This document shows positions 9,402 to 17,629 of a DNA stretch of 64,000 nt, piece after piece. This DNA is from JBBIPA01 sp963820495 (GTDB taxonomy: Bacteria > Chloroflexota > Dehalococcoidia > GIF9 > UBA5629), in assembly GCA_963820495.1 (NCBI GenBank), contig CAWGAF010000001.1, positions 248,001-312,000 on the forward strand, in the 5' to 3' direction. The notes below the pieces were generated by a model. It saw only the letters and a list, made by a program, of their open reading frames with translations. It had not been told where the DNA came from and did no database searches. Each line of letters begins with the position of its first letter. Position 1 is the stretch's first letter. A program made the translations under genes and the position numbers.

Positions 9402-9763
9402 TACTATGCCCCCTTGTATAAAACTGTGTTATCTGGTAAGAGCCATCAATTTTGACTGATTTTGAAGGCTTTAACTCTCTGTTCAAATCATGTCTTAGCA
9501 TCATTCTGGACAAATAATTGCTACAACCTTCGGGCTCTTTAGAAACTAGCCTAAATAATAAGCAACCTGACTACTTATTATGCTTATAATCCCCAACTCT
9601 GTTTTTTCTTTTGCTCAAGAGTCGTGTGCCCAAAGTGTTTCACCAGTTCTTGTGGCTACTTACGCCAATTTCGTTGGCTAATACCATGGTTTAACGCACC
9701 TGGCAACTAGTAGGTTGAAAAATCAACATGTTTCCCGTCTCTTCCCATTAATAACCCGCGCAT
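9402..9763. other. Intergenic stretch without a gene
   Basis: About 360 bases between the ferredoxin subunit and the livM stop. No supported open frame or recognisable RNA was found. It presumably holds the promoter of the ferredoxin-NuoE-NuoF transcript and the end of the liv transcript. Confidence 0.45.
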
Positions 9764-10723
9764 TCATATTTTCTTAAACACCTTCCTCTTAATCAGCCGA
9801 GGCAAACCGATGAGACCCTCAGGCAATAAGAAGAAGATGAGAATCACAAAAAGAGCATAAACTATAGGGGCATAGTCGGGGATAATTGCTAGGAATTCAG
9901 GTAAAACCGTTAAAAAGATAGCCCCGATAACCGGCCCCCACAAAGAGCCCATTCCGCCCACAACTATCATGATAAAAAGAACGATAGAAGCCCATATGTT
10001 GAAGCCTTGTGGTCCAACAGTTCCTATGTAGGTAGCATAAAAAGCACCTGCGATGCCAGCGAAAAAGGAGGAAACACAGAAGGCCATCACTCTATACGAT
10101 ACGCTATTTATGCCAATACTTTTAGCCAAAGGTTCATTGTCTGCAATAGAATACAAGACTGCGCCAATTCGACTTTTTTCAATCCTATATAGGACAAATA
10201 GTGTTATTACCATTAAAGCTAATATTATATAGTAATATGGGAATTTTGAGGTAAACTCTATACTAAAAAGGTGAGGAACAATGATGGAATCAGACGGGGA
10301 TATATGGAAAATCTTGTAGCCGCCAAAAAGCCCCATAATAGTTAATCTAACAATTTCTACAAAAGCCAGAGATATCATAAGGAAAAACACGCCTTTAACT
10401 CTGATTGTGAGATAGCCAATAGCGAGTGCAACAAGGCCTGCTATTATACCTGCTACAGGTAAGCAAAGCCAAAAGGATAGCCCAAAATATGACTCTAGCA
10501 AAGCCCGAGTATAGGCACCTATGGCATAAAAAGCGATTTGACCGAGATTAAATATGCCAGCGACCAGTGACAGACGAAGGCTGGTAGTAAGCATAATGGC
10601 GATGCCTATCATGATAAGAGTATGAAACCACCGGGGGTCTTGTACTATAATCGGCAATGCCAGCACCAACATGCTGGCGACGATCCAATAAAGAATGTTC
10701 TTAGTAAATTTGACTCTACTCAC
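9764..10723 (-). CDS. livM: Branched-chain amino acid ABC transporter permease LivM
   Basis: A 319-residue inner-membrane permease with about nine to ten hydrophobic segments. It has the LivM-family pattern NLGQIAFYAIGAYTRALL after the second helix, then the EAA-like loop near SIADNEPLAKSIGINSVSYR and the VGGMGSLWGPVIGA signature near residue 260. It pairs with LivH to form the pore. The GTG start overlaps the livH stop by eight bases, so the two are translationally coupled. The substrate may be any small amino-acid-like compound; LivM proteins also serve urea, amides and aromatic acids. Confidence 0.92.
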   Translation of the reverse strand: MSRVKFTKNILYWIVASMLVLALPIIVQDPRWFHTLIMIGIAIMLTTSLRLSLVAGIFNLGQIAFYAIGAYTRALLESYFGLSFWLCLPVAGIIAGLVALAIGYLTIRVKGVFFLMISLAFVEIVRLTIMGLFGGYKIFHISPSDSIIVPHLFSIEFTSKFPYYYIILALMVITLFVLYRIEKSRIGAVLYSIADNEPLAKSIGINSVSYRVMAFCVSSFFAGIAGAFYATYIGTVGPQGFNIWASIVLFIMIVVGGMGSLWGPVIGAIFLTVLPEFLAIIPDYAPIVYALFVILIFFLLPEGLIGLPRLIKRKVFKKI

Positions 10724-11564
10724 GGCCGAGTAATCCTTGAGGTCTGAGTACCAAGATTAAAATAACAATCACAAAAGTAAGAGGGTACGCCATAGCGCCA
10801 ATAAAAGCATAAGCGAAGTTCTCTATGAATCCTAAGAGCAGTCCACCTACTATGGCTCCAGGGAAACTCCCTAGTCCGCCTAAGATTACTACTATAAAGG
10901 TTCTCATAAGGGCAGTCGTACCTCCATAAGGATTGACATAATATATGGGCGTTATTAGTACCCCAGCCATCCCTGCAGCGGCAAAAGCCAGGACAAAGAC
11001 TAGTACCCGACATAGATTCACATCGATTCCCTGCAAAATAGCTGCTTCAGTATCTTGTGTTGCAGCACGTATGGCCTGACCTGCCTTTGTGCGCTGACTG
11101 AAGAAATGTAAAGCTAAAACTGCAGCTACTGAAATAAGGATTATCACGCCCTTTTCTATTGAAAGGACAATCCCGAATATTTCTATTGTACCTGAAAATG
11201 GTGAGGAAATTACGTTCCTTGTTTCTGTTCCGTAAGCCAGTATAATAACATGGGATAGAAACAAGGCTAACGCTGTAGTTACAATCAAGGTCGGTAGTTC
11301 TTGGCTACGCAGCGGACGAAGAAATCTCTCGATTATCAGGCCAAAGATGCCAATAGCTACCGTGGTTATTATTATTCCAGGAATATAGGGTATATGCAGC
11401 ACTTCGATGATAGAGTAACCGATTATGCCCCCAAGCACATATATTTCCCCGTGTGCCAAAAAAACTATCCTAGCCGCTCCAAAAATCATAGAAAAACCAA
11501 CGGCCACTAAAGCGTATAATAGCCCTACCGTCACCGAATTAACAGCAATCTGCATGTAGTTCAT
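10716..11564 (-). CDS. livH: Branched-chain amino acid ABC transporter permease LivH
   Basis: A LivH permease of 282 residues from the ATG at 11564 (MNYMQIAVNSV), which matches the usual family start; further in-frame ATGs at 11585 and 11612 would only add a polar leader. Family signatures include FGAARIVFLAHGEIYVLGG near residue 40, the EAA-like loop ATQDTEAAILQGIDV, and ILGGLGSFPGAIVGG near residue 225. Co-transcribed with livM (overlap) and probably with livK, from which it is separated by a strong stem-loop. Confidence 0.9.
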   Translation of the reverse strand: MNYMQIAVNSVTVGLLYALVAVGFSMIFGAARIVFLAHGEIYVLGGIIGYSIIEVLHIPYIPGIIITTVAIGIFGLIIERFLRPLRSQELPTLIVTTALALFLSHVIILAYGTETRNVISSPFSGTIEIFGIVLSIEKGVIILISVAAVLALHFFSQRTKAGQAIRAATQDTEAAILQGIDVNLCRVLVFVLAFAAAGMAGVLITPIYYVNPYGGTTALMRTFIVVILGGLGSFPGAIVGGLLLGFIENFAYAFIGAMAYPLTFVIVILILVLRPQGLLGRE

Positions 11565-11612
11565 AATCTCGACCTGCTCTAACATTACATGTCGATAAAA
11601 AAGCACATCCAA

Positions 11613-11683
11613 GATCCAAGGGGCAAAGCTTACTCAGCTAGGCAATAGTACTGCCTGCTTTTCAGATTCTTTGCCCTTGGATC
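11613..11683 (-). terminator. Nested stem-loop between livK and livH
   Basis: GATCCAAGGGGCAAAG (11613-11628) pairs with CTTTGCCCTTGGATC (11669-11683) with one bulged base, and inside it AGGCA (11640-11644) pairs with TGCCT (11652-11656). There is no T-run, so it may attenuate or protect the livK mRNA 3' end instead of terminating. Such a structure would give more binding protein than permease. Confidence 0.55.
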
Positions 11684-11893
11684 ACAGATGTATAGTGTAA
11701 TTGCCCCAATCTCAGAAAGTTAAACATCTGGACACCACTAATCAGATGTATTTTTACCGTCCGAATGTGTTAGGGATGTCTTACCCATCCATTTCCAAAT
11801 AGCCTATCCTTCATCGATTGTTGTGCTCTTCGCTAGCAACTTATGTCGGATCTAAAATTTAGCCTATTCTAGCCGCCATCCAATAAGAGGTAA

Positions 11894-13168
11894 TTACTTC
11901 CCCCAGGCATCCATTGCCGAAATCTGTTGTTCTGCCGTTGCAAATTTAACCTGATTAACTACCCCCCCCTCTCCTGTTTCCACGACAATCATAGGTTGCA
12001 TCATCTGGTGATTTATACCATATTTATTCTTCCCCCAGAATCTGACTTTTCCAGTAAGGGTATCATACCATCTATCGGAATCTAGAACTGCACGCACCTT
12101 ATCCACATCCAGACTATTAGCGGTTTCAATAGCCTGTACAAGAACTGGCAGACTAAGACACAAATCTAGTGCTGTATCATCCCATGACTTATATTTCTCA
12201 GTGTATGTCTTACGAAACTCTTTTGAAGCATCTGTTGCATAGTCCCCCACGGTTGCACGCTGATTTCCAATACAGCCGTAAGCGGCTTCCTTACCTGCAA
12301 TGGCAACCAAAGCCTGGTCTGGAAACGGGATAGCCAATTCGAATAGCCCCTTGTAACCAAGTTCACGGGCCTGTTTAACAGCTAGTGCAAATTGTGGTGG
12401 ATTGCAGGCCATGGATATGATATCAGGCTTGGCTGCAAGGCCCTTGCCAAGGATAGTTGTGAAATCTTCTTGGGCTGGATCATGGAAGTCTAAACCCACT
12501 ACCTCTAACCCTTTGTATTCGCAATATGACTTTGCAGAATCAGCACTTGGGTTTCCGCTTTCGCTGACCTCCTCAAGCAGATATACTTTTTTTACGTTTG
12601 GGTATTTCTCTGTTACATAGCCATAACTAAGTGCAAAGCTTAAATGACTATCCACGCCTACTTTGTAAGTATAGGGCTTGTCTGGGCCTATAATATCTGG
12701 CGTAAATCCAGCACATAACAGTATTACATGTTCTTTCTCTGATATCGATTGCGCAGCTTCAGCTTCAAAGCCGATGACAGGGCCTATGACATATTTTACT
12801 TTATCGGTGTATACTAATTTATTAATAGCAGCCACCACTCCCTCGGGCGTATATTTAGTGTCTGCGTCGACACACTCAATCTTGTAAGTCTCGCCAGCCA
12901 CTTTGAAGCCACCGTGGGCATTGATTTCATCTGCAACCAAGTGGACGCCCCTATTGAGAGGTACACCTAAAGCCGATGCAAATCCAGATACAGGAAAGCA
13001 TACCCCGATTTTAAAAATTTTTTCAGGTGCTGGCGCTGTAGGTGTTGGTGTTGTGGGTGTTGGTGCCGTAGGTGCTGGCCCTGTTGTAGCACAGCTGGTC
13101 ATTAAAGGTACCACTATTAGGATAATAGCTAAGGAAAGTATAAGTAATAATTTCGACTTTTTCATCAT
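11894..13168 (-). CDS. livK: LivK-type substrate-binding lipoprotein
   Basis: A 424-residue type I periplasmic-binding protein. Residues 1-25 are a lipoprotein signal (KKS, hydrophobic core, lipobox LMTSC with Cys26), followed by a Thr/Pro/Ala-rich tether at about 30-50, typical of anchored binding proteins. The core starts KIFKIGVCFPVSG and shows the family ADEINAHGG and YVIGPVIGFEAEAAQ patterns. It captures the ligand for LivHM. AGGAGG precedes the ATG by about six bases. A 26-base sequence upstream (13210-13235) is repeated at 19778-19803, beside a truncated livF. Confidence 0.9.
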   Translation of the reverse strand: MMKKSKLLLILSLAIILIVVPLMTSCATTGPAPTAPTPTTPTPTAPAPEKIFKIGVCFPVSGFASALGVPLNRGVHLVADEINAHGGFKVAGETYKIECVDADTKYTPEGVVAAINKLVYTDKVKYVIGPVIGFEAEAAQSISEKEHVILLCAGFTPDIIGPDKPYTYKVGVDSHLSFALSYGYVTEKYPNVKKVYLLEEVSESGNPSADSAKSYCEYKGLEVVGLDFHDPAQEDFTTILGKGLAAKPDIISMACNPPQFALAVKQARELGYKGLFELAIPFPDQALVAIAGKEAAYGCIGNQRATVGDYATDASKEFRKTYTEKYKSWDDTALDLCLSLPVLVQAIETANSLDVDKVRAVLDSDRWYDTLTGKVRFWGKNKYGINHQMMQPMIVVETGEGGVVNQVKFATAEQQISAMDAWGK

Positions 13169-13424
13169 TGCCTCCTTTTTAATATAATAGTGCCTGGGTT
13201 ATTATTTTGTTTAGTATTTTTTTGCTACATACATTGCTCCTCCTTACTATAAGCTATAATATAAAGTGACTAGAAATCACAAGATCTGTGTCAAACCTAC
13301 GATACTTAACATCTAAACCTCTCAGTGCTCTTATGTTCGTCTCATTCATTATCGTTGTATGACTTCTCCTTTGTTCCACAACAACCCAGCAACATTTTTA
13401 TCCAAAATCAGCCATCTTCAGTTG

Positions 13425-14135
13425 TCACCCTCCAAGATAGGCTTTCTTAACTCGCTCATCGTTCGCTAGTTTTTTGACATCACCATCCAGAATAATACTG
13501 CCCGTCTCCATAACATATCCCCATTGGGCGAGCTTCAGAGCCAATCGGGCATTTTGCTCCACTAAAAGTATGCTGAGCCCATCTTTGCGGTTGAGGTCGG
13601 TGATGATTTCGCCAATGGTTTTCACCATAAGTGGCGACAAACCAAGACTTGGCTCATCCAACAAGAGCAGTATGGGTTTGGCCATTAGGGCACGTGCTAT
13701 AGCCAGCATCTGTTGTTCACCACCACTAAGGCTTCCAGCCTGCTGTTTGGCCCTCTCCTCCAATATAGGAAAACGCCTATGAACCATCTCCAAATCTCTA
13801 CTTACCCCTTCCCGATCCTTCCGAAGATAAGCCCCCATTCTCAAGTTCTCATAAACCGTCATGTATGGAAAAACTCTTCTTCGTTCCGGCACATGAGCAA
13901 TGCCTTCAGCTACAATGCTTTGTGGTGGCAGTTGGTTTATCGATTCCCCTCGAAATAAGATCTGTCCTGAGGTCGGTCTGTTTAAACCCGATATAGTTCT
14001 GAGCACGGTGCTTTTACCCGCCCCATTGGCACCAATCAGAACAACTATGCTTCCTTCATCAATATTCATAGAGATGCCCTTTAACGCTTCAACTCGGTCA
14101 TAGTGAACTCTTATATCGCTAACCTCAAGCAACAT
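13425..14135 (-). CDS. livF: ABC transporter ATP-binding protein LivF
   Basis: A complete 236-residue LivF: Walker A GANGAGKS near residue 37, signature LSGGEQQMLAIARAL near 140, Walker B ILLLLDEPSLGLSP, and a switch His replaced by the usual LivF sequence LLVEQNARLAL. The ATG at 14135 follows the stop of a truncated livG tail, preserving the original livG-livF junction. Its first 30 codons are duplicated at 19804-19893. It should energise the LivHM pore together with LivG encoded at 19895-20662. Confidence 0.92.
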   Translation of the reverse strand: MLLEVSDIRVHYDRVEALKGISMNIDEGSIVVLIGANGAGKSTVLRTISGLNRPTSGQILFRGESINQLPPQSIVAEGIAHVPERRRVFPYMTVYENLRMGAYLRKDREGVSRDLEMVHRRFPILEERAKQQAGSLSGGEQQMLAIARALMAKPILLLLDEPSLGLSPLMVKTIGEIITDLNRKDGLSILLVEQNARLALKLAQWGYVMETGSIILDGDVKKLANDERVKKAYLGG

Positions 14136-14280
14136 ATTAACCACTCTCTTCAGAGCCTAAATAGGCTTCAATTACTTCCCTGTTTTGCTTTATCCCTTCA
14201 GGTAAGTCCTCTGCAATTTTCCTTCCAAAGTTAAGCACTATAATCCTATCGCAGATGCTCATCACTGCCTTAATATCATG
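14046..14280. repeat. 235-bp repeat of the livF start/livG end (partner 19804-20038)
   Basis: This block matches 19804-20038 (offset 5758) with only a few substitutions, such as AATATTC versus AATGTTC. It covers the first 30 codons of livF and the last 48 of livG. It shows that livG and livF were once adjacent and that the locus was duplicated and then pruned. Confidence 0.9.
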
Positions 14281-14415
14281 CTCAACCACTTCATATGCAT
14301 CGATACCTTCATTGAGCACCGCTTGGCTCCATTCTCTAGCGGCGTCCTCATCCATATCTACCACAGCATCATAAAGTTTTTGCAGTATCTCTTGTTTTCT
14401 CTCATCTGACGTCAT
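14137..14415 (-). pseudogene. In-frame chimera: corrinoid-protein N-terminus fused to LivG C-terminus
   Basis: The 92-codon frame opens MTSDERKQEILQKLYDAVVD, nearly identical to the start of the corrinoid protein at 15772-16437. After about residue 45 it continues VEHDIKAVMSICDRIIVLN, identical to the last 49 residues of LivG at 19895-20662. The junction is at about 14281-14288. Neither half can work alone: the B12 domain and the ATPase core are both missing. The frame is open, so a short protein could be made, but it is best read as a recombination scar. Confidence 0.85.
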
Positions 14416-14525
14416 TCTATGCTCCTCTATCAGACAATCTTATATATAGTACGATTTATTTATAGTCGAATGTTCATCATACCAGCCGAAATCATTAGCT
14501 GCCTTCGTCAACATCCAGGCATTTA
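14289..14525. repeat. 237-bp repeat of corrinoid gene start/UroD gene end (partner 16311-16547)
   Basis: This block matches 16311-16547 (offset 2022) with a few substitutions. It holds the first ~42 codons of a corrinoid protein, the intergenic AGAGGAGC-type region and the last ~21 codons of a UroD-like methyltransferase. It directly abuts the livF/livG repeat, marking the junction of two duplicated segments. Confidence 0.88.
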
Positions 14526-14660
14526 GTGTTACTTATACTTTCTTTGAATTTTCGTGACTCACACATATTTACTTCATAATCCTTTTTGCGTGAGATCTGC
14601 AGCCATTGCATGAGCACCATTTCCACCATCTAAAACAGCTATTGTCTTCACAGTCGCCAT
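14526..14660 (-). pseudogene. Frameshifted stub of an opine/octopine dehydrogenase-like gene
   Basis: Read leftward from the ATG at 14660, which overlaps the UroD stop as TAATG, the frame gives MATVKTIAVLDGGNGAHAMA and a few more residues before a stop. A one-base shift continues as YEVNMCESRKFKESI. This is the N-terminal NAD-binding start (GGGNGAHAMA-type loop) of octopine/nopaline dehydrogenase-like proteins. The match ends where the 14289-14525 repeat begins. It probably marks the gene that once followed the UroD gene. Confidence 0.6.
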
Positions 14661-15703
14661 TACAACTTGCCAAATTCATTAAGTGCTTTTATTATAGTAT
14701 AAAAATTATATGGTGGCGTATTCACTGGTGTTTCACATCCGGGCATTAAAATAAACCCACGTGGCGCAAGTTTCCCTTTTTCTATAGTTATTTTGCATAG
14801 CTCGTAAATTTCATGTGGACTACCAGTTTGAATGAACGCTGGCTCAATGTTGCCAGCAATAATGCATTTGCTTTCAAAATTACGGATTGCTGTTGTAATA
14901 TCCACTTCACGTCCGAAACTTACAATATCGGATTTACCCATGGGAACCTTTGCCCAATATGGAAGGTTTTGATTCTGTTCACCACATATATGCCACAACG
15001 TTGAGCGGATCTTAGCAGAGATGAACTTTTCTCCTAGTTCTTTCACATAAGGAAATACCATCTTTTCAAACTGCTTCGGCGAGATGATTTGGTTAGATGC
15101 AAGTGGTTCCCAAATTTGCAAACTAACCTGTCCTGGACCAAATGTTTCTACCCAATAGTGCACTATATCTTTGATATGGTCAGTAGCTATTCTAAGTAAT
15201 TGGTGGGCAACTTCAGGTTTTTTTATTATCCAGCGGCATAGGGTTTCAACTGGACAAATGTTACCTGCTATAGTGAAGGGACCACCTACTACTAATGATA
15301 TTGGTACATCATGCTTTTTTTGCAAATGGGAGAACTCCATGGCTAGTGGAATAAAGCCAGCTTTTTTCACATCGGGCATAGCTAGCTTCTTCACATCCTC
15401 CTCTTCATATACGGCAAAGCTTCCATGTGATGGTGCTTGCTCATATTCACCATCTGGCAGCTTGATTTCGCCTCCGAACTCTGCTCCTCCATAAGATGCA
15501 TAACCATAGAAAGGTCCACTGTCATACCCGTACTGTTCCTGAGTCCAAAGTTGAGCATAGAAGCTCTTCTCCGGATCACTATAAATACTCGATAGCGGAA
15601 AACCAACGTTTTTAGCACAAAAACCGAGAGTGAATGTAAAAAACGGAATACGGTCTATTGGTTCGCCCTTTAGAAGTGCATCGACACGTTCATTCCATTT
15701 CAC
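14660..15703 (-). CDS. UroD-like corrinoid methyltransferase (MtaA/CmuA-type), copy 1
   Basis: A 347-residue member of the uroporphyrinogen decarboxylase superfamily from a GTG at 15703 with GAGAGGAG nearby; an ATG at 15778 would overlap the corrinoid gene. The barrel shows WNERVDALLKGEPIDRIPFF, then the EFGGEIKLPDGEYEQAPS block and the WHICGEQN and GNIEPAFIQTGSP motifs; the His/Cys/Glu zinc ligands of MtaA-type enzymes lie in such segments. Relatives move methyl groups between a corrinoid protein and an acceptor such as coenzyme M, tetrahydrofolate or a substrate. It follows a corrinoid protein gene, its likely partner. No separate MtxB enzyme is seen. Confidence 0.85.
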   Translation of the reverse strand: MKWNERVDALLKGEPIDRIPFFTFTLGFCAKNVGFPLSSIYSDPEKSFYAQLWTQEQYGYDSGPFYGYASYGGAEFGGEIKLPDGEYEQAPSHGSFAVYEEEDVKKLAMPDVKKAGFIPLAMEFSHLQKKHDVPISLVVGGPFTIAGNICPVETLCRWIIKKPEVAHQLLRIATDHIKDIVHYWVETFGPGQVSLQIWEPLASNQIISPKQFEKMVFPYVKELGEKFISAKIRSTLWHICGEQNQNLPYWAKVPMGKSDIVSFGREVDITTAIRNFESKCIIAGNIEPAFIQTGSPHEIYELCKITIEKGKLAPRGFILMPGCETPVNTPPYNFYTIIKALNEFGKL

Positions 15704-15771
15704 TAGCTTGCTCCTCTCAATAAAAATACGGTAACAAATCGTATGTTTGCGGACGAGGTAACATCCTAGCC

Positions 15772-16437
15772 TTAACACGCTGACTTTTTGAGGTTAACTA
15801 TTCTAACCGCTTCTTGTACTGCCTCTCCTGCGCTCTCTGCATATCCGTCAGCCCCATAGCTCTTAGCTATTTCACGCGATAGGGGTGCCCCTCCTACTAT
15901 AACGGCTGTATTAGGATCATTAGTCCTGAGCATTTCAATAATCTTTGGTATTGCCAGCATGCTAGTAGTCATTAACGTTGAGAGTCCTACCAGGTCAGCA
16001 TTAATACGCTTTTGTTCTTCAACGAATCTCTGAAGCTTAACGTCAGCACCCAGATCATGGACGACCCATCCTGCAGCTTCAAACATCACCTTGACCAGAT
16101 TTTTACCAATGTCATGGATATCTCCTTCTACAGTACCCAGTATGATTTGTTTTTTAATCTCTGCTTCATTGACTTTGATATGCGGCTTTAAAATTTCCAG
16201 CCCAGCGTACAGCGCATCAGCACAAAGCAATAACTCTGGGACAAAATATTCTTGACTCGTAAACAAGTCGCCGACCTTGCCCATTGCTGCTGCTAAGCCT
16301 TCGGTTACCGCTTCATATGCATCTACGCCTTCATTTAGCACTGTTTGGCTCCATTCTTTAGCGGCGTCCTCATCCATATCTACCACAGCATCATAAAGTT
16401 TTTGCAGTATCTCTTGTTTTCTCTCTTCGGACGTCAT
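15772..16437 (-). CDS. Corrinoid (B12-binding) methyltransferase protein, MtaC/MtbC-type
   Basis: A 221-residue corrinoid protein of typical length. The N-terminal helical cap domain (about 1-90, with EYFVPELLLCADALYAGL) precedes the Rossmann B12-binding domain with the EGDIHDIGKNLV motif, whose His is the lower cobalt ligand, then GLSTLMTTSM and VIVGGAPLS. It carries the methyl group between the two UroD-like enzymes or from an unseen donor enzyme. It lies between the two UroD-type genes in one leftward operon. Its first codons are duplicated in the chimera at 14137-14415. Confidence 0.92.
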   Translation of the reverse strand: MTSEERKQEILQKLYDAVVDMDEDAAKEWSQTVLNEGVDAYEAVTEGLAAAMGKVGDLFTSQEYFVPELLLCADALYAGLEILKPHIKVNEAEIKKQIILGTVEGDIHDIGKNLVKVMFEAAGWVVHDLGADVKLQRFVEEQKRINADLVGLSTLMTTSMLAIPKIIEMLRTNDPNTAVIVGGAPLSREIAKSYGADGYAESAGEAVQEAVRIVNLKKSAC

Positions 16438-16461
16438 TCTGTGCTCCTCTATCAGACAATC

Positions 16462-17574
16462 TTATATATAGTACGATTTATTTATAGCCGAATATTCATC
16501 ATACCAGCCGAAATCATTAGCTGCCTTCGTCAACATCCAGGCATTTATCGGTGGTGTCCCAGGTGGCATTGAACAACCCAGTGAAAAGATAAAGCCGCCA
16601 GGGCACTTTTTACCTTTCTCGATTACTACTTTTGAGGCTTCGTATACCTCTTTAGGCGTGCCAGTAAGAATTGTGGTAGGGTTAATGTTCCCCATGATAA
16701 TATCGTTTGGAAAATGCTCTGATGCTGTCAGCAGGTCAATCTCATGTCCGATACTAACAATTCCCGGGTTGCCCATGGGAACCTTAGCCCACAGAGGTAA
16801 ATTAGCATTTTGCTCACCACAAATATGGAAACATATATGCTTGTAACCCAGGGAAAGAATTTTCTGATGCAGTTCCATTTCATAAGGAAAAGCAAAATCC
16901 TCAAACTTTTTTGGCGAAATTAACTGGTTGGATGTTGTAGCTTCAGCAGTAAAAGGCAGAACTCCGTCAGTACCAAATTTATTTTTGAACGATTCGGTCG
17001 ACTTTATTAGAAAATCTGTGGCCAGGCGCAATACGTGATGAGCTAAATCTGGCTTTTTAATTGTCCACTTTAAAAAGGTGTCAGTACCACATATGTTACA
17101 TGCAAGATTAAAAAGGCCGTTGTGGACCGCTAGCGACTTAAAAGGCTTATTATCGAGCTCTAACTTGGAGGTTAACTCACTGAATTCGGTTAACATTGGT
17201 ATGAAACCAGCAGTTTCTACATTGGGTAATTTGAGATTCCAGGCATCCTCTTCAGTGGCAACAGAATGGCGAACAATCGATGGCGTTTGCTCGTATTCAC
17301 CGGTTGGCCATTTGATCTCCCCACCAAACTCCCAAGCACCATAAGATGCAAAACCAAATGTAGGAACAAATACCCAACTATATTGCTCGCAGCACCACTG
17401 CTCTGCCTCCAGCGCTTTATCCGGATTATTATATATGGTGGCAAAATCATATCTGGCATTCGCTATTGCAAAAGCGCTACAATCGAAATGCCAAACGGGA
17501 ACTCGATCAGGCTTTTCCTTCCTTAACATAGCTTCTACTCTTTCACGGTCAGTCATAGCCCCTTTTCTACGCAT
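16462..17574 (-). CDS. UroD-like corrinoid methyltransferase (MtaA/CmuA-type), copy 2
   Basis: A 370-residue UroD-superfamily protein and paralogue of 14660-15703: TDRERVEAMLRKEKPDRVPV opens the barrel, EFGGEIKWPTGEYEQTPS follows, and CFHICGEQNANLPLWAKVP and GNINPTTILTGTP near residue 290 mark the active site. Start choice is open: the ATG at 17574 has AAGGAGG at a longish distance, and one at 17556 begins MTDRER. Together with the corrinoid protein, 25 bases downstream, it probably makes a two-component methyl-transfer system. Its last 21 codons are duplicated at 14460-14525. Confidence 0.85.
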   Translation of the reverse strand: MRRKGAMTDRERVEAMLRKEKPDRVPVWHFDCSAFAIANARYDFATIYNNPDKALEAEQWCCEQYSWVFVPTFGFASYGAWEFGGEIKWPTGEYEQTPSIVRHSVATEEDAWNLKLPNVETAGFIPMLTEFSELTSKLELDNKPFKSLAVHNGLFNLACNICGTDTFLKWTIKKPDLAHHVLRLATDFLIKSTESFKNKFGTDGVLPFTAEATTSNQLISPKKFEDFAFPYEMELHQKILSLGYKHICFHICGEQNANLPLWAKVPMGNPGIVSIGHEIDLLTASEHFPNDIIMGNINPTTILTGTPKEVYEASKVVIEKGKKCPGGFIFSLGCSMPPGTPPINAWMLTKAANDFGWYDEYSAINKSYYI

Positions 17575-17629
17575 AATCGTAATGAAATCCTCCTTTATTG
17601 CAAATTTACATTATGAAAAGTTATCTATA

